The notes under the pieces: model-generated | Told to the model about the DNA's origin: nothing | Databases searched by the model: none | What the model saw: the letters and a program-made list of their open reading frames with translations, nothing else | Source: Hydrogenimonas sp. | GTDB lineage: Bacteria > Campylobacterota > Campylobacteria > Campylobacterales > Hydrogenimonadaceae | Assembly: GCA_015494675.1 (NCBI GenBank) | Contig: WGAW01000032.1 | Location: 1 to 12,148, forward strand | DNA length: 12,148 bases | Direction of reading: 5' to 3' | Translations under genes and position numbers: made by a program | Shown: in pieces, positions 1 through 5,704 of the stretch | Layout: each line of letters begins with the position of its first letter | Numbering within the stretch: position 1 is the stretch's first letter

Positions 1-381
1 CTTCTTGCCGAGCATAGTGCGGACGAACTTGCCGAATTGACGAAAAAGCCCATAACATACAAGACTTTCAGATTCGGAAAATATAAAGATGAAGATATCG
101 TAGAGGTCGCAAAAAAGGATCCGGGCTATCTGGAGTGGATGCTGACGGAAAAAGAGGGTGTAGAGGGGCTCGACGAAGATTGGCGCCAGACACTGGAAAA
201 TGCGCTAAAAATTGCGGAAGAAGAGGCGGTCTGGCTCTTTCCGTTCGGAAAGTACAAGGGGCAGAGCATAGAGGAGATAGCATCGCACGATATAGGTTAT
301 CTTAGATGGAGTCTCGAAAACATGGACAAACTCTCAGACGGAATGAGAAGGGCGATATCGAAGGTTCTTGGTGATCTGTAG
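1..381 (+). CDS. C-terminal part of a putative 3'-5' exonuclease with tandem ExoX-like C-terminal repeats (5' end outside window)
   Basis: The reading frame is open from the first base to the TAG at 379-381. A TTG at 37 could be read as a start, but the codons before it (reading LLAEHSADELAEL) look like ordinary protein, so I treat this as the 3' part of a longer gene. The visible 126 residues contain two copies of one motif. The first begins FGKYK at 73-87 and continues into D-P-G-Y-L-E-W. The second begins FGKYK at 244-258 and continues into D-I-G-Y-L-R-W. This FGKYKG...DPxYLxWxL pattern is the ExoX-like C-terminal module, usually found once behind a DnaQ-like exonuclease domain. I infer, but cannot see, such a nuclease domain upstream. 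No signal peptide or membrane segment is visible. The gene converges with the cytochrome genes on the other strand. Confidence 0.6.
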   Translation, partial: LLAEHSADELAELTKKPITYKTFRFGKYKDEDIVEVAKKDPGYLEWMLTEKEGVEGLDEDWRQTLENALKIAEEEAVWLFPFGKYKGQSIEEIASHDIGYLRWSLENMDKLSDGMRRAISKVLGDL

Positions 382-397
382 GCGGCGGTTCGAAAAG

Positions 398-433
398 GCA
401 ATAAAAAATGCCGGATACCAAAAGGAATCCGGC
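398..433 (-). terminator. Rho-independent terminator of the cytochrome genes
   Basis: Arms GCCGGAT (410-416) and ATCCGGC (427-433) pair perfectly. The stem extends inward past one A-A mismatch to CC/GG, leaving an AAAA loop. Read on the minus strand, the hairpin is followed by ATTTTTTATT, a good U-tract. It begins 17 bases beyond the TAA of the 450-749 gene. There is no T-run on the plus-strand side, so it should not serve the convergent exonuclease gene. Confidence 0.8.
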
Positions 434-449
434 GAAATGAAGCTTCCGC

Positions 450-749
450 TTACTTAAGACCGTGGATATACTCTGCGAGAGCCTGGATATCGGCATCGCT
501 GAGAGACTTAACCTGGCTCTTCATCATCATACCCATACCGTGGGCGTTTCTTTTGCCGGCTCTGTACTCCTTGAGATCCTCAACAAGCGTAGCGACATCC
601 ATACCGCCGATAACGGCAGACTTTCCGAGAGCTTTCTTCTCACCTTTTGCACCGTGGCATCCGGCACACTTCTTGTAGAGTGCGGCTCCGTCGGCCATTA
701 CGAGTGAAGCTGCTCCTGCGAGCATCAGTGCGAGTGTAACTTTTTTCAT
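450..749 (-). CDS. Small monoheme c-type cytochrome (c-553 type), downstream copy of a tandem pair
   Basis: This 99-aa protein has a Sec signal peptide (about residues 1-19, cut after VMA) and one heme c site, CAGCH, at residues 28-32. A Met-rich stretch at 72-76 (MGMMM after GKRNAHG) should supply the sixth iron ligand. Length and pattern (signal, CxxCH near the mature N-terminus, KKALGKS, C-terminal LSDADIQALAEYI) match the class I c-553 cytochromes of Campylobacterota and H. pylori. The likely role is soluble periplasmic electron transfer between a donor such as the cytochrome bc1 complex and a terminal oxidase or other reductase. It differs from its upstream neighbour at only five residues (4, 25, 61, 63, 81). 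A strong GAAGGAGA Shine-Dalgarno lies just ahead of the ATG. With 37 bp between the two genes and no promoter seen there, it is probably cotranscribed with the upstream copy. Confidence 0.93.
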   Translation of the reverse strand: MKKVTLALMLAGAASLVMADGAALYKKCAGCHGAKGEKKALGKSAVIGGMDVATLVEDLKEYRAGKRNAHGMGMMMKSQVKSLSDADIQALAEYIHGLK

Positions 750-786
750 CTTGTCTCCTTCTTTTAAGATTGGTTTTTAGGTTTGC

Positions 787-1086
787 TTACTTAAGACCGT
801 GGATATACTCGGCAAGAGCCTGGATATCGGCATCGCTGAGAGACTGAACCTGGCTCTTCATCATCATACCCATACCGTGGGCGTTTCTTTTGCCGGCTTT
901 GTATTGCTTGAGGTCCTCAACAAGCGTAGCGACATCCATACCGCCGATAACGGCAGACTTTCCGAGAGCTTTCTTCTCACCTTTTGCACCGTGGCATCCG
1001 GCACATTTTTTAAACAGGGCGGCTCCGTCGGCCATTACGAGTGAAGCGGCTCCTGCGAGCATCAGTGCGAGTGTTGCTTTTTTCAT
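787..1086 (-). CDS. Small monoheme c-type cytochrome (c-553 type), upstream copy of a tandem pair
   Basis: This is a 99-aa periplasmic monoheme cytochrome with the same layout as the 450-749 gene: signal peptide, CAGCH at 28-32, Met cluster at 72-76. Replacements against that copy are A4 for V, F25 for Y, Q61 for E, K63 for R and Q81 for K. Three of the five remove or soften charge, and all lie outside the heme motif. I count about 16 base differences over the 300-bp gene, near 95% identity. The identity includes the AGGAGACAAG leader just before the ATG. This looks like recent tandem duplication or ongoing gene conversion rather than two old paralogues. It is the promoter-proximal copy; a sigma70-like promoter sits directly upstream at 1119-1147. 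No terminator separates it from the upstream 1141-1473 gene, so read-through is also possible. Confidence 0.93.
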   Translation of the reverse strand: MKKATLALMLAGAASLVMADGAALFKKCAGCHGAKGEKKALGKSAVIGGMDVATLVEDLKQYKAGKRNAHGMGMMMKSQVQSLSDADIQALAEYIHGLK

Positions 1087-1118
1087 CTTGTCTCCTTTAC
1101 AAAAAGTTATAATTGGAA

Positions 1119-1147
1119 ATTGTACCAGACTCGCTGTAAATTAGCAA
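1119..1147 (-). promoter_or_regulatory. Putative sigma70 promoter for the cytochrome pair
   Basis: On the minus strand, TTGCTA (1142-1147) is separated by 17 bp from TACAAT (1119-1124), and TGG directly before the -10 makes it an extended -10. Transcription would start near 1111-1113, leaving a leader of about 25 bases with the AGGAGA Shine-Dalgarno. The -35 overlaps the stop codon of the upstream 1141-1473 gene. This rests on sequence match only. Confidence 0.5.
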
Positions 1148-1473
1148 GAGGGTACGTTTCCGCTGTCGTTTGCGTACTCGTACGCAAAGTCGTAAAGATC
1201 GTCGATATACTTCTTGAACTTGTCGCTGTGGAAGTATTTGTCGCCTTTGGGGCAGAGTTTGCCCATCTCGTCGGCGAACTTACCGCTCTCTTTTATCTCT
1301 TCCCACTCGTCCTGCGAGTGTTTGGCGGCAAATTTCGCTCCGTTGAAGCCGCACAGCTTCTTTACCTTCTTCTGATAGATCTTCTGACCTCTATCCACAT
1401 CTGCGGATGCGGTGACGGCCGTCAGGCTCATCATGAAGAAGCCGGCTGCGAGCAGCGTAAGTAGCTTTCTCAT
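1141..1473 (-). CDS. Secreted cytochrome c-like protein lacking the CxxCH heme motif
   Basis: This 110-aa protein has a clear Sec signal peptide (about residues 1-24, ending TASA) followed by DVDRGQKIYQKKVKKLCGFNG. The DxxRGxxIY lead-in is typical of class I cytochromes c just before the heme site. Where CxxCH is expected, the sequence reads C41-G-F-N-G: one Cys, with no second Cys and no His ligand. The other cysteines are C74 (KLCPKG) and the very last residue C110 (VPSC). Covalent heme attachment by the standard CcsBA machinery is therefore not expected. I recall similar proteins annotated loosely as 'cytochrome C' in other Campylobacterota, but cannot verify that here. A very strong AGGAGG (1480-1485) sits 6 bases before the ATG. 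The gene lies immediately upstream of the true cytochromes and in the same direction, so a shared role in periplasmic redox chemistry is plausible but unproven. Confidence 0.75.
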   Translation of the reverse strand: MRKLLTLLAAGFFMMSLTAVTASADVDRGQKIYQKKVKKLCGFNGAKFAAKHSQDEWEEIKESGKFADEMGKLCPKGDKYFHSDKFKKYIDDLYDFAYEYANDSGNVPSC

Positions 1474-1500
1474 CTAAAACCTCCTAGTTTTGATACCCAC

Positions 1501-1515
1501 ATTGTAAGAGACAAT
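1501..1515. promoter_or_regulatory. Inverted repeat ATTGT-N5-ACAAT overlapping a possible -10 box
   Basis: Perfect 5-bp arms (1501-1505 and 1511-1515) flank AAGAG. On the minus strand the left arm forms part of TACAAT (1501-1506), a candidate -10 for the 1141-1473 gene, 27 bases upstream of its ATG. No good -35 hexamer is present at 17 bp. This may be an operator, or chance in an AT-rich spacer. Confidence 0.25.
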
Positions 1516-1549
1516 CGTGGAGTGATCGTGAAAAGGATTCTATCACAAA

Positions 1550-1888
1550 CTATTCGATCTTGCCAAATACCTTATATTTCTCCCAGTAGATATCTATCGC
1601 CCTTCTGAGCTCTTCGTCCGAAAGCGTGGTCTTGGGCATGAGCCCGTAACGCGACACGATCTCTTCCGTAGCGAGTGAAGCCTTTCTTCTCGGGTGTTTG
1701 ATGTAGTTTCTGAGTGCCTGCTTAACCCGCCTTTCACTGCTATATTTAAGTAGATAGTTAAAGAAGAATTTGTCCAGTGAAACCGGCAGATTTTCATGAC
1801 ATTTGACGCAGTTTCGTTCATAGATATTCATATCCGCCGCAAGCAGAGGCGATATCATGAGTAGAATCGTAACAGCTAAACGTCCCAT
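1550..1888 (-). CDS. Monoheme c-type cytochrome, last gene of the kinase operon
   Basis: This is a 112-aa protein with a short signal peptide (about residues 1-18, ending PLLAA), one heme c motif CVKCH at 27-31 and a probable Met ligand at M84 (YGLMPKT). The C-terminal LSDEELRRAIDIYW is the usual last helix of class I cytochromes. The stretch between heme and Met (about 35-80) is unusually rich in Lys/Arg and aromatic residues, giving a basic protein. It shares little with the c-553 pair nearby beyond the fold signature. Its ATG lies inside the 3' end of the sensor kinase gene (13-bp overlap), with GGAGG at 1899-1903, so translation is likely coupled to the kinase. It may be an electron carrier made under control of that two-component system, or a redox input to it. 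The sequence does not decide. Confidence 0.85.
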   Translation of the reverse strand: MGRLAVTILLMISPLLAADMNIYERNCVKCHENLPVSLDKFFFNYLLKYSSERRVKQALRNYIKHPRRKASLATEEIVSRYGLMPKTTLSDEELRRAIDIYWEKYKVFGKIE

Positions 1889-3072
1889 TTTACGGTAACC
1901 TCCGATCCTCGCCCTTTTTGAGAGTCTATCTCTATCTTCAGACCGTACTCCTGTGCGATCATAGCCACGATGTTCAGCCCTATGCCGAAGCCTCCCGCAC
2001 CGCTGTCGAACCTTTTGTAACGTTTGAACACCTCTCTTATCTGCCTCTCGTCCATGCCTATGCCGCTGTCTTTGACGACCAGCTCACCCGGGCGCACTTT
2101 TACGAATATATCGCCGCCTCTTCGGTTGTATTTTATCGCGTTGGAGAGGAGGTTGTCGACGAGGCGGGCCATCTTGTTCTCGTCGATATGTAGCTTTATT
2201 CCGGGCTGAATATCGGTTTCGATATCTATCTTTTTCGATTCGGCCAGTATCCTGAAGTAGTCGACCCTCTCCTGAGCCAGCCTGCTAAGATCGACATCGG
2301 CATCTTCTGATACGATCTTGTGGTTTAGTGCCAGATAGGTAAGATCCTGGTAGATCGTGCTGATCGTCCTGGCCCCTATCTCTATCCGTTTGATCTTTTT
2401 TGCCGTTTTGGGGTCTAGCTTCCGAGTATCTATCATCTCTATGTTGCTGAGTATGGCGCTTACCGGGGTGTTGAGCTCGTGGGTCGTATCTTTTATGAAT
2501 CTGTCAAGCAGGTGTATGGCGTCTCTCATGGGTGAAAGAAAGAGGCGCATCAGCATGACCCCGGCCCCAAGGAAGATGACAAGCAGGAAACCGCCGTATA
2601 TAAGAATGTTTTTCCATGCCCGGGTAAACCATTTTCCGTCGTCGTCTATCTCCACTACCGTATATTTGGTACCGAGGTAGTAGGAGTCGAGAACGTGTAT
2701 ATACTGTATGACTCCGTCGGTAGTGTAGATCACCTTTTCAAGCTGTACCCCTTCGGGGTGTTTGAGGGTGGAGAAGATCTGAACATGGTCGGCGTCGTAG
2801 ATGGCGGACCTGTAGAGCGGGTTTCTGGGGTATGTTCTGTATCGGTCGAAATAGATATGGAGCAGTTTCAACCCGTCTATCAGCTCTTTGGAGTACTCTT
2901 CGAGCTCGAGCCTCTTTGTCTGGAGCATAAGGTCTTTTTGGAGCTTGAAGTAGATAGTCGAGCCCAATGTCAGTATCAACAGGACAAGGAACGAGTAGAG
3001 CGCGATGAAACGGACGAGGGTGATCCGCTCGCTACGGTTGATACCTGTAGCCGTAACGTTTGATACTGACAA
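1876..3072 (-). CDS. Sensor histidine kinase, membrane-bound, without HAMP domain
   Basis: This 398-aa kinase has TM1 at about 20-42 and TM2 at about 155-178, enclosing a periplasmic sensor region of about 110 residues with no cysteine. The phospho-accepting His is H198 in DTTHELNTPVSAI, with the E-x-x-T phosphatase pattern after it. The ATPase domain shows the N box (NLLSNAIKYN, N311), the G1 box DSGIG at 335-339 and the glycine lid GFGIGLN at 361-367. Only about 20 residues separate TM2 from the H box, so there is no room for a HAMP linker. The start is TTG: an in-frame TAG lies 12 bases upstream and the next usable start would delete TM1. The gene overlaps the regulator by 41 bp and the following cytochrome by 13 bp. 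The kinase should phosphorylate the adjacent OmpR-type regulator. Its signal is unknown. Confidence 0.92.
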   Translation of the reverse strand: MSVSNVTATGINRSERITLVRFIALYSFLVLLILTLGSTIYFKLQKDLMLQTKRLELEEYSKELIDGLKLLHIYFDRYRTYPRNPLYRSAIYDADHVQIFSTLKHPEGVQLEKVIYTTDGVIQYIHVLDSYYLGTKYTVVEIDDDGKWFTRAWKNILIYGGFLLVIFLGAGVMLMRLFLSPMRDAIHLLDRFIKDTTHELNTPVSAILSNIEMIDTRKLDPKTAKKIKRIEIGARTISTIYQDLTYLALNHKIVSEDADVDLSRLAQERVDYFRILAESKKIDIETDIQPGIKLHIDENKMARLVDNLLSNAIKYNRRGGDIFVKVRPGELVVKDSGIGMDERQIREVFKRYKRFDSGAGGFGIGLNIVAMIAQEYGLKIEIDSQKGRGSEVTVKWDV

Positions 3073-3706
3073 TTCTATCTTTTCCTATGATCTTTCTGAG
3101 ATTTTTTATGTATGTCCGAAGAGAGGATTCGCTCGGTGTCTCGTCGTAGCTCCAGAGGTGTTCGTATATGGTGTCGTGCCCTATCACCTCGTCGGGCCTG
3201 CTCAAAAAGAGTTTCAGCAGCGCAAGCTCCTTGGGCTGCAGGGAGGCCGGCTCGCCGTTTACATACAGAGTGCCGCCTACCGAGTCGAAAGTGATGCCCG
3301 GAGCTATCTCGATCCCCGGATCCTTTTTGTGTGAAAATTTTCTTTTAAGAAGTGACTCCATCCGCAAAAGAAGCTCTTTGAGGGCGAAAGGCTTCCTTAT
3401 ATAGTCGTCGGCTCCGCTCTCGTAACCCTCTTCGAGACTCTCGAGCGTATCGAGGGAGGTTATGAATATGGCGGGCGTGTCCACACCGTTTGAACGGGCA
3501 TACTTCAAAAGATCGAAACCGTTAGTCCCCGGTACGTTCACATCGAGCAGCAGCAGGTCGTAACGCTTTTCGTAGAGCTTCTCTTCCGCCTCTTCGCCGC
3601 TATACGCCGTCTCTACCTCGAATCCTTCCTCTTCGAGAAACTCTACGACGGTATCGCTGAGGTTTGTGTCGTCTTCGAGCAGGAAGACTCTATTTCTTTT
3701 CGACAT
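3032..3706 (-). CDS. OmpR/PhoB-family DNA-binding response regulator
   Basis: This is a 224-aa, two-domain regulator. Receiver domain (about 5-118): acidic pocket E11, D12 and D13, phospho-acceptor D55 (LLLLDVNVP), T83 and K105 (IRKPF). Effector domain (about 131-223): winged helix of the OmpR type, including LQPKELALLKLFL, the recognition region ESSLRTYIKNLRKII and the C-terminal hairpin RIVSIKRYGYRYQP. Length and motifs are standard for the family, so it should act as a phosphorylation-controlled transcription factor for the partner kinase encoded next to it. Its ATG overlaps the preceding DUF1104-like gene by 17 bp, and the kinase start lies inside its last 14 codons, so the three genes are probably translated together. 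Its target promoters are not evident in the window. Confidence 0.95.
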   Translation of the reverse strand: MSKRNRVFLLEDDTNLSDTVVEFLEEEGFEVETAYSGEEAEEKLYEKRYDLLLLDVNVPGTNGFDLLKYARSNGVDTPAIFITSLDTLESLEEGYESGADDYIRKPFALKELLLRMESLLKRKFSHKKDPGIEIAPGITFDSVGGTLYVNGEPASLQPKELALLKLFLSRPDEVIGHDTIYEHLWSYDETPSESSLRTYIKNLRKIIGKDRIVSIKRYGYRYQP

Positions 3707-3914
3707 CTGTCAACTCTTTCACCTTTTTTCTGTAGAGCCGCTTCTCTTTCGGAGTCATCGCAGGCTCCCTCTTTTTCAGTTCACGCAGGATAAGCGCGAT
3801 ATTTTTACCTCCCGGATGGAGCGAGGCTATCAGCTCCTCCGTGCTTCTTTCGGCATAGTCGATCGCCCATAGCAGTACCGAAGCAAGAAGCAGTACCGAT
3901 AAAACCCTGAGCAT
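3690..3914 (-). CDS. Small exported DUF1104-like protein
   Basis: This 74-aa protein has an N-terminal hydrophobic signal or anchor (about residues 1-17, ending LLWA). It is followed by DYAERSTEELIASL, then LRELKKREPAMTPKEKRLYRKKVKEL. The pattern (D-Y-x-x-x-S-T-E-E-L-I, then an R-x-E-L-K-K-R stretch and a P-x-M-T-P-x-E-K segment) resembles DUF1104 proteins, small exported proteins known mainly from Campylobacterota with no assigned function. The MTPxEKxxYRKKV segment also recalls the LTxxQ motifs of CpxP/Spy-type periplasmic proteins, which regulate or accompany two-component systems; this parallel is my inference. It starts 3 bp after the thioredoxin stop (TAAGCGATG) and overlaps the regulator by 17 bp, so it belongs to the same operon. 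The mature product is strongly basic and has no cysteine. Confidence 0.7.
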   Translation of the reverse strand: MLRVLSVLLLASVLLWAIDYAERSTEELIASLHPGGKNIALILRELKKREPAMTPKEKRLYRKKVKELTDVEKK

Positions 3915-3917
3915 CGC

Positions 3918-4352
3918 TTAGCCCGTATGTCTGGCCACGAGTTCGGCGATCCGGGCGGCGGGGAGGGCACCGCTTACCCGGTCTACCTCCACGCCCCCTT
4001 TGAATACGATGATGGTAGGGATTCCGCGTATTCCGAAAGGGGCCGCAAGCTGCTGGAACTGCTCGGTGTTTACTTTTGCAAACTGCGCTTTGAGCGGAAA
4101 CCGATGCGCGGCCTCTTCGTATGCGGGCGCCATCATGCGGCACGGTCCGCACCAGGGCGCCCAGAAGTCAACAACTACGGGGATGTCGCTCTTTTGAATA
4201 TGGATAGGGAAAGTTTCCGGGGTGAGTTCGACGGGGTGTGTGTCGAGCAGCGATCCGCGGCAGTGGCCGCAGACTGCTTTGTTGTAGTGCTCTTTGAGCG
4301 GTATTCTGTTCACTTTGTGGCAGTGCGGGCAGACAACATGTATATTCGCCAT
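3918..4352 (-). CDS. trxC: Thioredoxin 2 (TrxC type) with N-terminal zinc ribbon
   Basis: This 144-aa protein has two parts. Residues 1-35 carry two CxxC pairs (C8/C11 in CPHC, C28/C31 in CGHC), forming the zinc-binding ribbon that distinguishes TrxC from TrxA. Residues about 40-143 are a thioredoxin fold with the WCGPC active site (W67-C71), the preceding VVVDFWA strand and the cis-Pro loop IPT (P112). No signal peptide is present, so it is cytoplasmic. The likely role is NADPH/thioredoxin reductase-dependent disulfide reduction, often linked to oxidative stress in TrxC proteins. A good AAGGAG Shine-Dalgarno precedes the ATG. It is the first gene of the minus-strand cluster leading into the two-component genes. 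The downstream DUF1104-like gene starts 3 bp after its stop. Confidence 0.93.
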   Translation of the reverse strand: MANIHVVCPHCHKVNRIPLKEHYNKAVCGHCRGSLLDTHPVELTPETFPIHIQKSDIPVVVDFWAPWCGPCRMMAPAYEEAAHRFPLKAQFAKVNTEQFQQLAAPFGIRGIPTIIVFKGGVEVDRVSGALPAARIAELVARHTG

Positions 4353-4447
4353 CTTCGCTCCTTTTCTTGCATCTGTTGAATCTGATCTTATTTTACCTCA
4401 ATTTTTGGAGCACTTTTGTACAATAGGTATCAAAAAAGGGATAATCT
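4353..4447. promoter_or_regulatory. Divergent intergenic region between trxC and the aminotransferase gene
   Basis: This 95-bp AT-rich spacer must carry start signals for both directions. On the plus strand, TACAAT (4419-4424) after TTTTG is a fair -10 with a T-rich upstream but no clear -35, typical of Campylobacterota promoters; transcription would begin near 4431. On the minus strand, TAAAAT (4390-4395) is the best -10 candidate, again without a convincing -35. The plus -10 is part of the 8-bp palindrome TTGTACAA (4417-4424). All assignments are weak and based on sequence match alone. Confidence 0.35.
4436..4440 (+). promoter_or_regulatory. Ribosome binding site supporting a TTG start
   Basis: AAGGG lies 7 bases before the TTG at 4448-4450. 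The first ATG in frame is codon 13 and has no comparable purine-rich site, and the residues before it (FETYPFEKL) look like conserved family sequence. The TTG is therefore preferred. Confidence 0.6.
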
Positions 4448-5581
4448 TTGCAGTTTGAAACCTATCCGTTCGAGAAGCTGACCATGCTTCTTGAAGATAT
4501 CACGCCGGCCGAAGAGTACGACCCTATAACCCTGACGATAGGCGAGCCTCAGTTCGATACGCCGAAGTTCATAAGCGATGCGCTCTGCACAAACTCCCCG
4601 CTGCTTAAAAAGTACCCCAAAACTGCGGGCGAGCCTGGGCTCAGGGAGGCGATGCGCGGCTTTGTGAAGAGGCGCTTTCATATAGAGCTAGACGATTCGC
4701 AGATAATTCCGACATTCGGAACGAGGGAGCTTCTTTTCAACTTTCCGCAGTTTCAGCTTGCAGATAAAAAAGAGCCTAAGATGGCCTTCACGAACCCGTT
4801 TTACCAGATATACGAGGGAGCGGCCGTAGCCTCGGGGGCGAAGGTGCTGTATCTGGACCTGCTCAAAGAGAACGGCTTTTTGCCGAAAGTCGACGAGAGC
4901 GAGCTTGCGGATTGCGACCTGGTGATTTTGAACTTTCCGAACAACCCTACCGCTTCAGTCATGGACAGAGAGAGTATGAAGGAGTGGGTGAGGCTGGCTC
5001 TGAAACACGACTTTGTCCTCCTGAACGACGAGTGTTACAGCGAGATATACACCTCTGCGCCGCCGGCGTCGATACTGCAGGCCTCCATAGAGGCCGACAA
5101 CCCGGGTTTTAGAAACGTTCTGGCGATTAACTCGGTCTCCAAACGATCGAGCGCACCGGGGCTAAGAAGCGGTTTCATAGCCGGCGACGATGAGATTTTG
5201 AGGGGGTACATTCGCTACCGAACGTATGTGGGATGCGCCTCTCCGCTGCCGCTTCAGGCCGCCGCCGCCGCCGCATGGAGTGACGAGGAGCATGTGGCGG
5301 GCTTTCGCGAAAAGTATAGGGAAAACTTCGAGATCGCCAAGGAGATCCTCGGAATTGAGGTGCCCGAAGCCACCTTTTATATATGGCTCGAAGTGGGTGA
5401 CGAGCTGGAGTTTACAAAGAGGCTCTATGAGCGCTACAACGTCAAAGTACTGCCCGGAAGCTTCTTGGGACGCGAAGGAGCGGGCCAGGGGTTCGTAAGA
5501 ATAGCGCTGGTCGAAGAGGCTTCGAGGACGATAGAGGCTCTGAAGCGGATAAAAGCATCTCTCGAAGATATAAAGGCGTGA
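4448..5581 (+). CDS. Class I/II PLP-dependent aminotransferase, probable succinyldiaminopimelate aminotransferase
   Basis: This is a 377-aa cytoplasmic enzyme of fold-type I. The PLP-binding lysine is K232 in SVSKRSSAPGLRSG. Other active-site residues seen are N166 (NFPNNPTAS), D194 and Y197 (NDECYSE) and the carboxylate-binding R351 (FVRIAL). The N-terminal LTIGEPQFDTP and YPKTAGEPGLREA are also typical. Campylobacterota homologues with this N-terminus are generally annotated as succinyldiaminopimelate transaminase, a step of lysine and meso-diaminopimelate synthesis that would fit the nearby murC. Substrate choice cannot be read from the sequence, and an aspartate-type aminotransferase is the alternative. 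Residues 271-276 are six alanines encoded by five GCC codons plus GCA (5258-5275), a short simple repeat in a helix. No terminator hairpin with a T-run follows; the structured repeat region begins 6 bases after the stop. Confidence 0.85.
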   Translation: MQFETYPFEKLTMLLEDITPAEEYDPITLTIGEPQFDTPKFISDALCTNSPLLKKYPKTAGEPGLREAMRGFVKRRFHIELDDSQIIPTFGTRELLFNFPQFQLADKKEPKMAFTNPFYQIYEGAAVASGAKVLYLDLLKENGFLPKVDESELADCDLVILNFPNNPTASVMDRESMKEWVRLALKHDFVLLNDECYSEIYTSAPPASILQASIEADNPGFRNVLAINSVSKRSSAPGLRSGFIAGDDEILRGYIRYRTYVGCASPLPLQAAAAAAWSDEEHVAGFREKYRENFEIAKEILGIEVPEATFYIWLEVGDELEFTKRLYERYNVKVLPGSFLGREGAGQGFVRIALVEEASRTIEALKRIKASLEDIKA

Positions 5582-5586
5582 CATCG

Positions 5587-5660
5587 GTCTCGAAATCTAA
5601 GATTTCGAAGCTTTAGGGGGTTGTAGGGGCTTTAGTCCCTGCCGGATTGCGGGCTTTGCC
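5587..5660 (+). repeat. 74-bp direct repeat, copy 1
   Basis: It matches 5704-5777 at 72 of 74 positions (differences at 5599 and 5629), with a period of 117 bp. Inside it are a 19-bp palindrome (9-bp arms TCGAAATCT and AGATTTCGA around one base, 5590-5608) and a stem GGGGCT/AGTCCC with one G-T wobble. A terminal stem CGGATT (5643-5648) pairs with AGTCCG (5665-5670), again by a wobble, around an inner GGC-TTT-GCC. It is non-coding and follows the aminotransferase stop closely. Confidence 0.9.
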
Positions 5661-5680
5661 TCCGAGTCCGTAATCAATTT

Positions 5681-5704
5681 CGACGTTTTGTGCGCTAAAC
5701 GTCG
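5681..5704. repeat. Inverted repeat between the two direct repeats
   Basis: Perfect 8-bp arms CGACGTTT (5681-5688) and AAACGTCG (5697-5704) flank an 8-base loop, TGTGCGCT. It ends exactly where repeat copy 2 begins. No T-run follows on either strand, so it is not a classical terminator. Confidence 0.7.

Noticed and set aside
1521..1550. Terminator after the 1550-1888 cytochrome gene
   Set aside because: GTGAT and ATCAC can pair, but the loop is long and no T-run follows on the minus strand.
3805..4152. Minus-strand frame in another phase within trxC
   Set aside because: The product is Arg/Gly/Pro-rich nonsense-like sequence. The TrxC frame with zinc-ribbon and WCGPC motifs explains this DNA.
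5258..5275. GCC trinucleotide run in the aminotransferase gene as a phase-variable tract
   Set aside because: It is five perfect units only, in frame, so slippage would change the Ala count without shutting off the gene. An Ala-rich helix is common at this point in the family.
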